DNA from: Verticillium longisporum
Taxonomy: Eukaryota > Ascomycota > Sordariomycetes > Glomerellales > Plectosphaerellaceae
Direction: 5' to 3'
Assembly: GCA_019188255.1 (NCBI GenBank)
Contig: JAETXT010000002.1
Span: 1,426,001-1,490,000, forward strand
Length of the DNA: 64,000 nucleotides
The position numbers and the translations under genes are program-made. Under the pieces are notes generated by a model that was given only the letters and a program-made list of their open reading frames with translations, did not search any database and had not been told where the DNA came from. Within the stretch, counting starts at the first letter, position 1, and the number at the start of each line of letters is the position of its first letter. This document shows, one piece after another, positions 63,113 to 64,000 of this stretch.

Positions 63113-64000
63113 GATGGCAGCAAGGCGAGCGGCGCCTGTCACCCAAACTGTCGAGGCTTACGTGCGGGCGAGCTGAGGTAGATGATGAGACAAGGTTAAG
63201 ATGTGGAACGTGCAGGAGGACGCGAGAACCTGAAGTCGTGATTTGTAAGAGGGAGGTTCAAGAGTCACCGCCAGCACAATGAGAAGTACGTTGATCAACT
63301 GGCTATACAGAGGCGCATCATCTGCCGAGCTGAGTCGCAAGTATCGTGACAACGTTGTGGTGTTGAAGATGTCGAAGACAAATCACCTACAGAGATCCAC
63401 GGATGCAGGCGCGGCAGGTACTTAGTTCGTGCGCTTAGGTACTTGGGTCCACTGGGTACATCTTCGTGGCTTCACGTACCTGGATCTTGCTGACTGTTGG
63501 TATGGTCTCCCGCTGCCCAGACATGGAAGAGGGCCCTGCAAAATCGGCGTGCCTTCCTAGTGGGTCGGATAACCTTGGAAGCAGGTCACTCTGAGAGCTC
63601 GTTACCCCTCAGCGGCGCGGGTTCCCAGGTATACGCATGTACCAATCGATTCAGGCTACCTGCTTCATAAGTCACTCGATGAACCCGTGCGACCAACCAT
63701 CTTGCTGTCATTGAGGGGCAAACTGGGGAGGCTGAAATTTCCCTTGTCACCTCTCGTCCTCGACCTCCAGTCTTTCCATCCTCACACGCCAGGCCCTGGC
63801 GACTACGACACATCTTCGCTTTCCCAACGCTCGTACCAAGAGAATCGTTCTACGAGAGCAAGCGCATCATAACACGTCGACTCTATTCCCAGCCTCCATA
63901 TTTTCTTACCATCACCACCCTTTCCCCCCTTTCCCACAGGTGAGCCAAGTCACAATTGTCACTTGCCATTTGCATAGGACGCTGGCCTCCCACCTCCACA
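63113..64000. other. Right-edge intergenic region
   Basis: HOS2 promoter side. Degenerate CCTAGGTA motifs (tacttagttcgtgcgctta, then ggtacttggg, gggtacatc and cacgtacctgg, 63418-63482). The last 300 bp are pyrimidine-rich and may lead into a plus-strand gene beyond the window. No gene seen. Confidence 0.45.

Noticed and set aside
1..64000. Secondary-metabolite cluster, transposon, CRISPR array or phage remnant
   Set aside because: No synthase, transposase, integrase or spaced-repeat array is visible; nearly all recognised genes are conserved housekeeping genes.
1..64000. Repeat-induced point mutation as cause of the broken genes
   Set aside because: Six of eight changes are indels and the genes show no excess of TpA or C-to-T changes by eye; only the HAP3 stop would fit.

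Overview
This window is nuclear DNA of a filamentous ascomycete (Pezizomycotina, probably Sordariomycetes; nothing here fixes the genus). The signs are many short GT-AG introns (mostly 49-80 nt) with fungal branch-point-like CTGAC/CTAAT sequences, dense genes on both strands, roughly balanced GC, and proteins that read as filamentous-fungal orthologues: DNM1 with its long insert, a HOS2-type deacetylase, a SUN-family wall protein and an FMP42-like transporter. I see no rRNA, tRNA, CRISPR array, transposase, prophage, toxin or biosynthetic cluster. It is a core-genome block of housekeeping genes.

Layout: 1-9.5 kb holds a truncated F-box gene, VPS37 (ESCRT-I), NUP84 (nuclear pore), CMC4 and SUMO. 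9.8-17 kb holds a paxillin-like LIM gene, COX19 and the mitochondrial fission dynamin DNM1. 18-26 kb holds a PWI/RS splicing factor, the proteasome chaperone NAS2, Ran and a homeodomain factor. 26.8-40.5 kb holds NAD kinase, RRP46, a PTPA prolyl isomerase, a secreted mucin-like protein, a Ser/Pro-rich protein, a HAD hydrolase and a small Cys-rich protein. 41-52 kb holds TFIIF-beta, elongin A, NEDD8, prohibitin-2, prefoldin-2 and HAP3. 53-63 kb holds RRN3, a SUN-family protein, an MFS transporter and a HOS2-type deacetylase.

Several pairs are divergent and may share promoters: CMC4/SUMO, COX19/DNM1, PWI/NAS2, RRP46/PTPA, TFG2/ELA1 and PHB2/PFD2. Functional themes recur: mitochondrion (CMC4, COX19, DNM1, PHB2), ubiquitin-like modification and the proteasome (SUMO, NEDD8, F-box, elongin A, NAS2), and transcription (TFG2, ELA1, HAP3, RRN3, HOS2, homeodomain). 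They do not form an operon-like system.

The most striking feature is that eight of 29 genes are interrupted by one small change each. Six carry a one-base frameshift (VPS37, NUP84, NADK, PTPA, PHB2, HOS2) and two an in-frame stop (HAP3, the MFS gene). Five of the six frameshifts are one-base losses, four of them in runs of A or C, which points to residual assembly error more than to gene decay. I did not find a convincing new multi-gene system. The best candidates for something undescribed are the mucin-like secreted protein with repeated N-glycosylation sequons, the palindromic TACCTAGGTA-type clusters confined to intergenic DNA, and a nested hairpin block downstream of PHB2.
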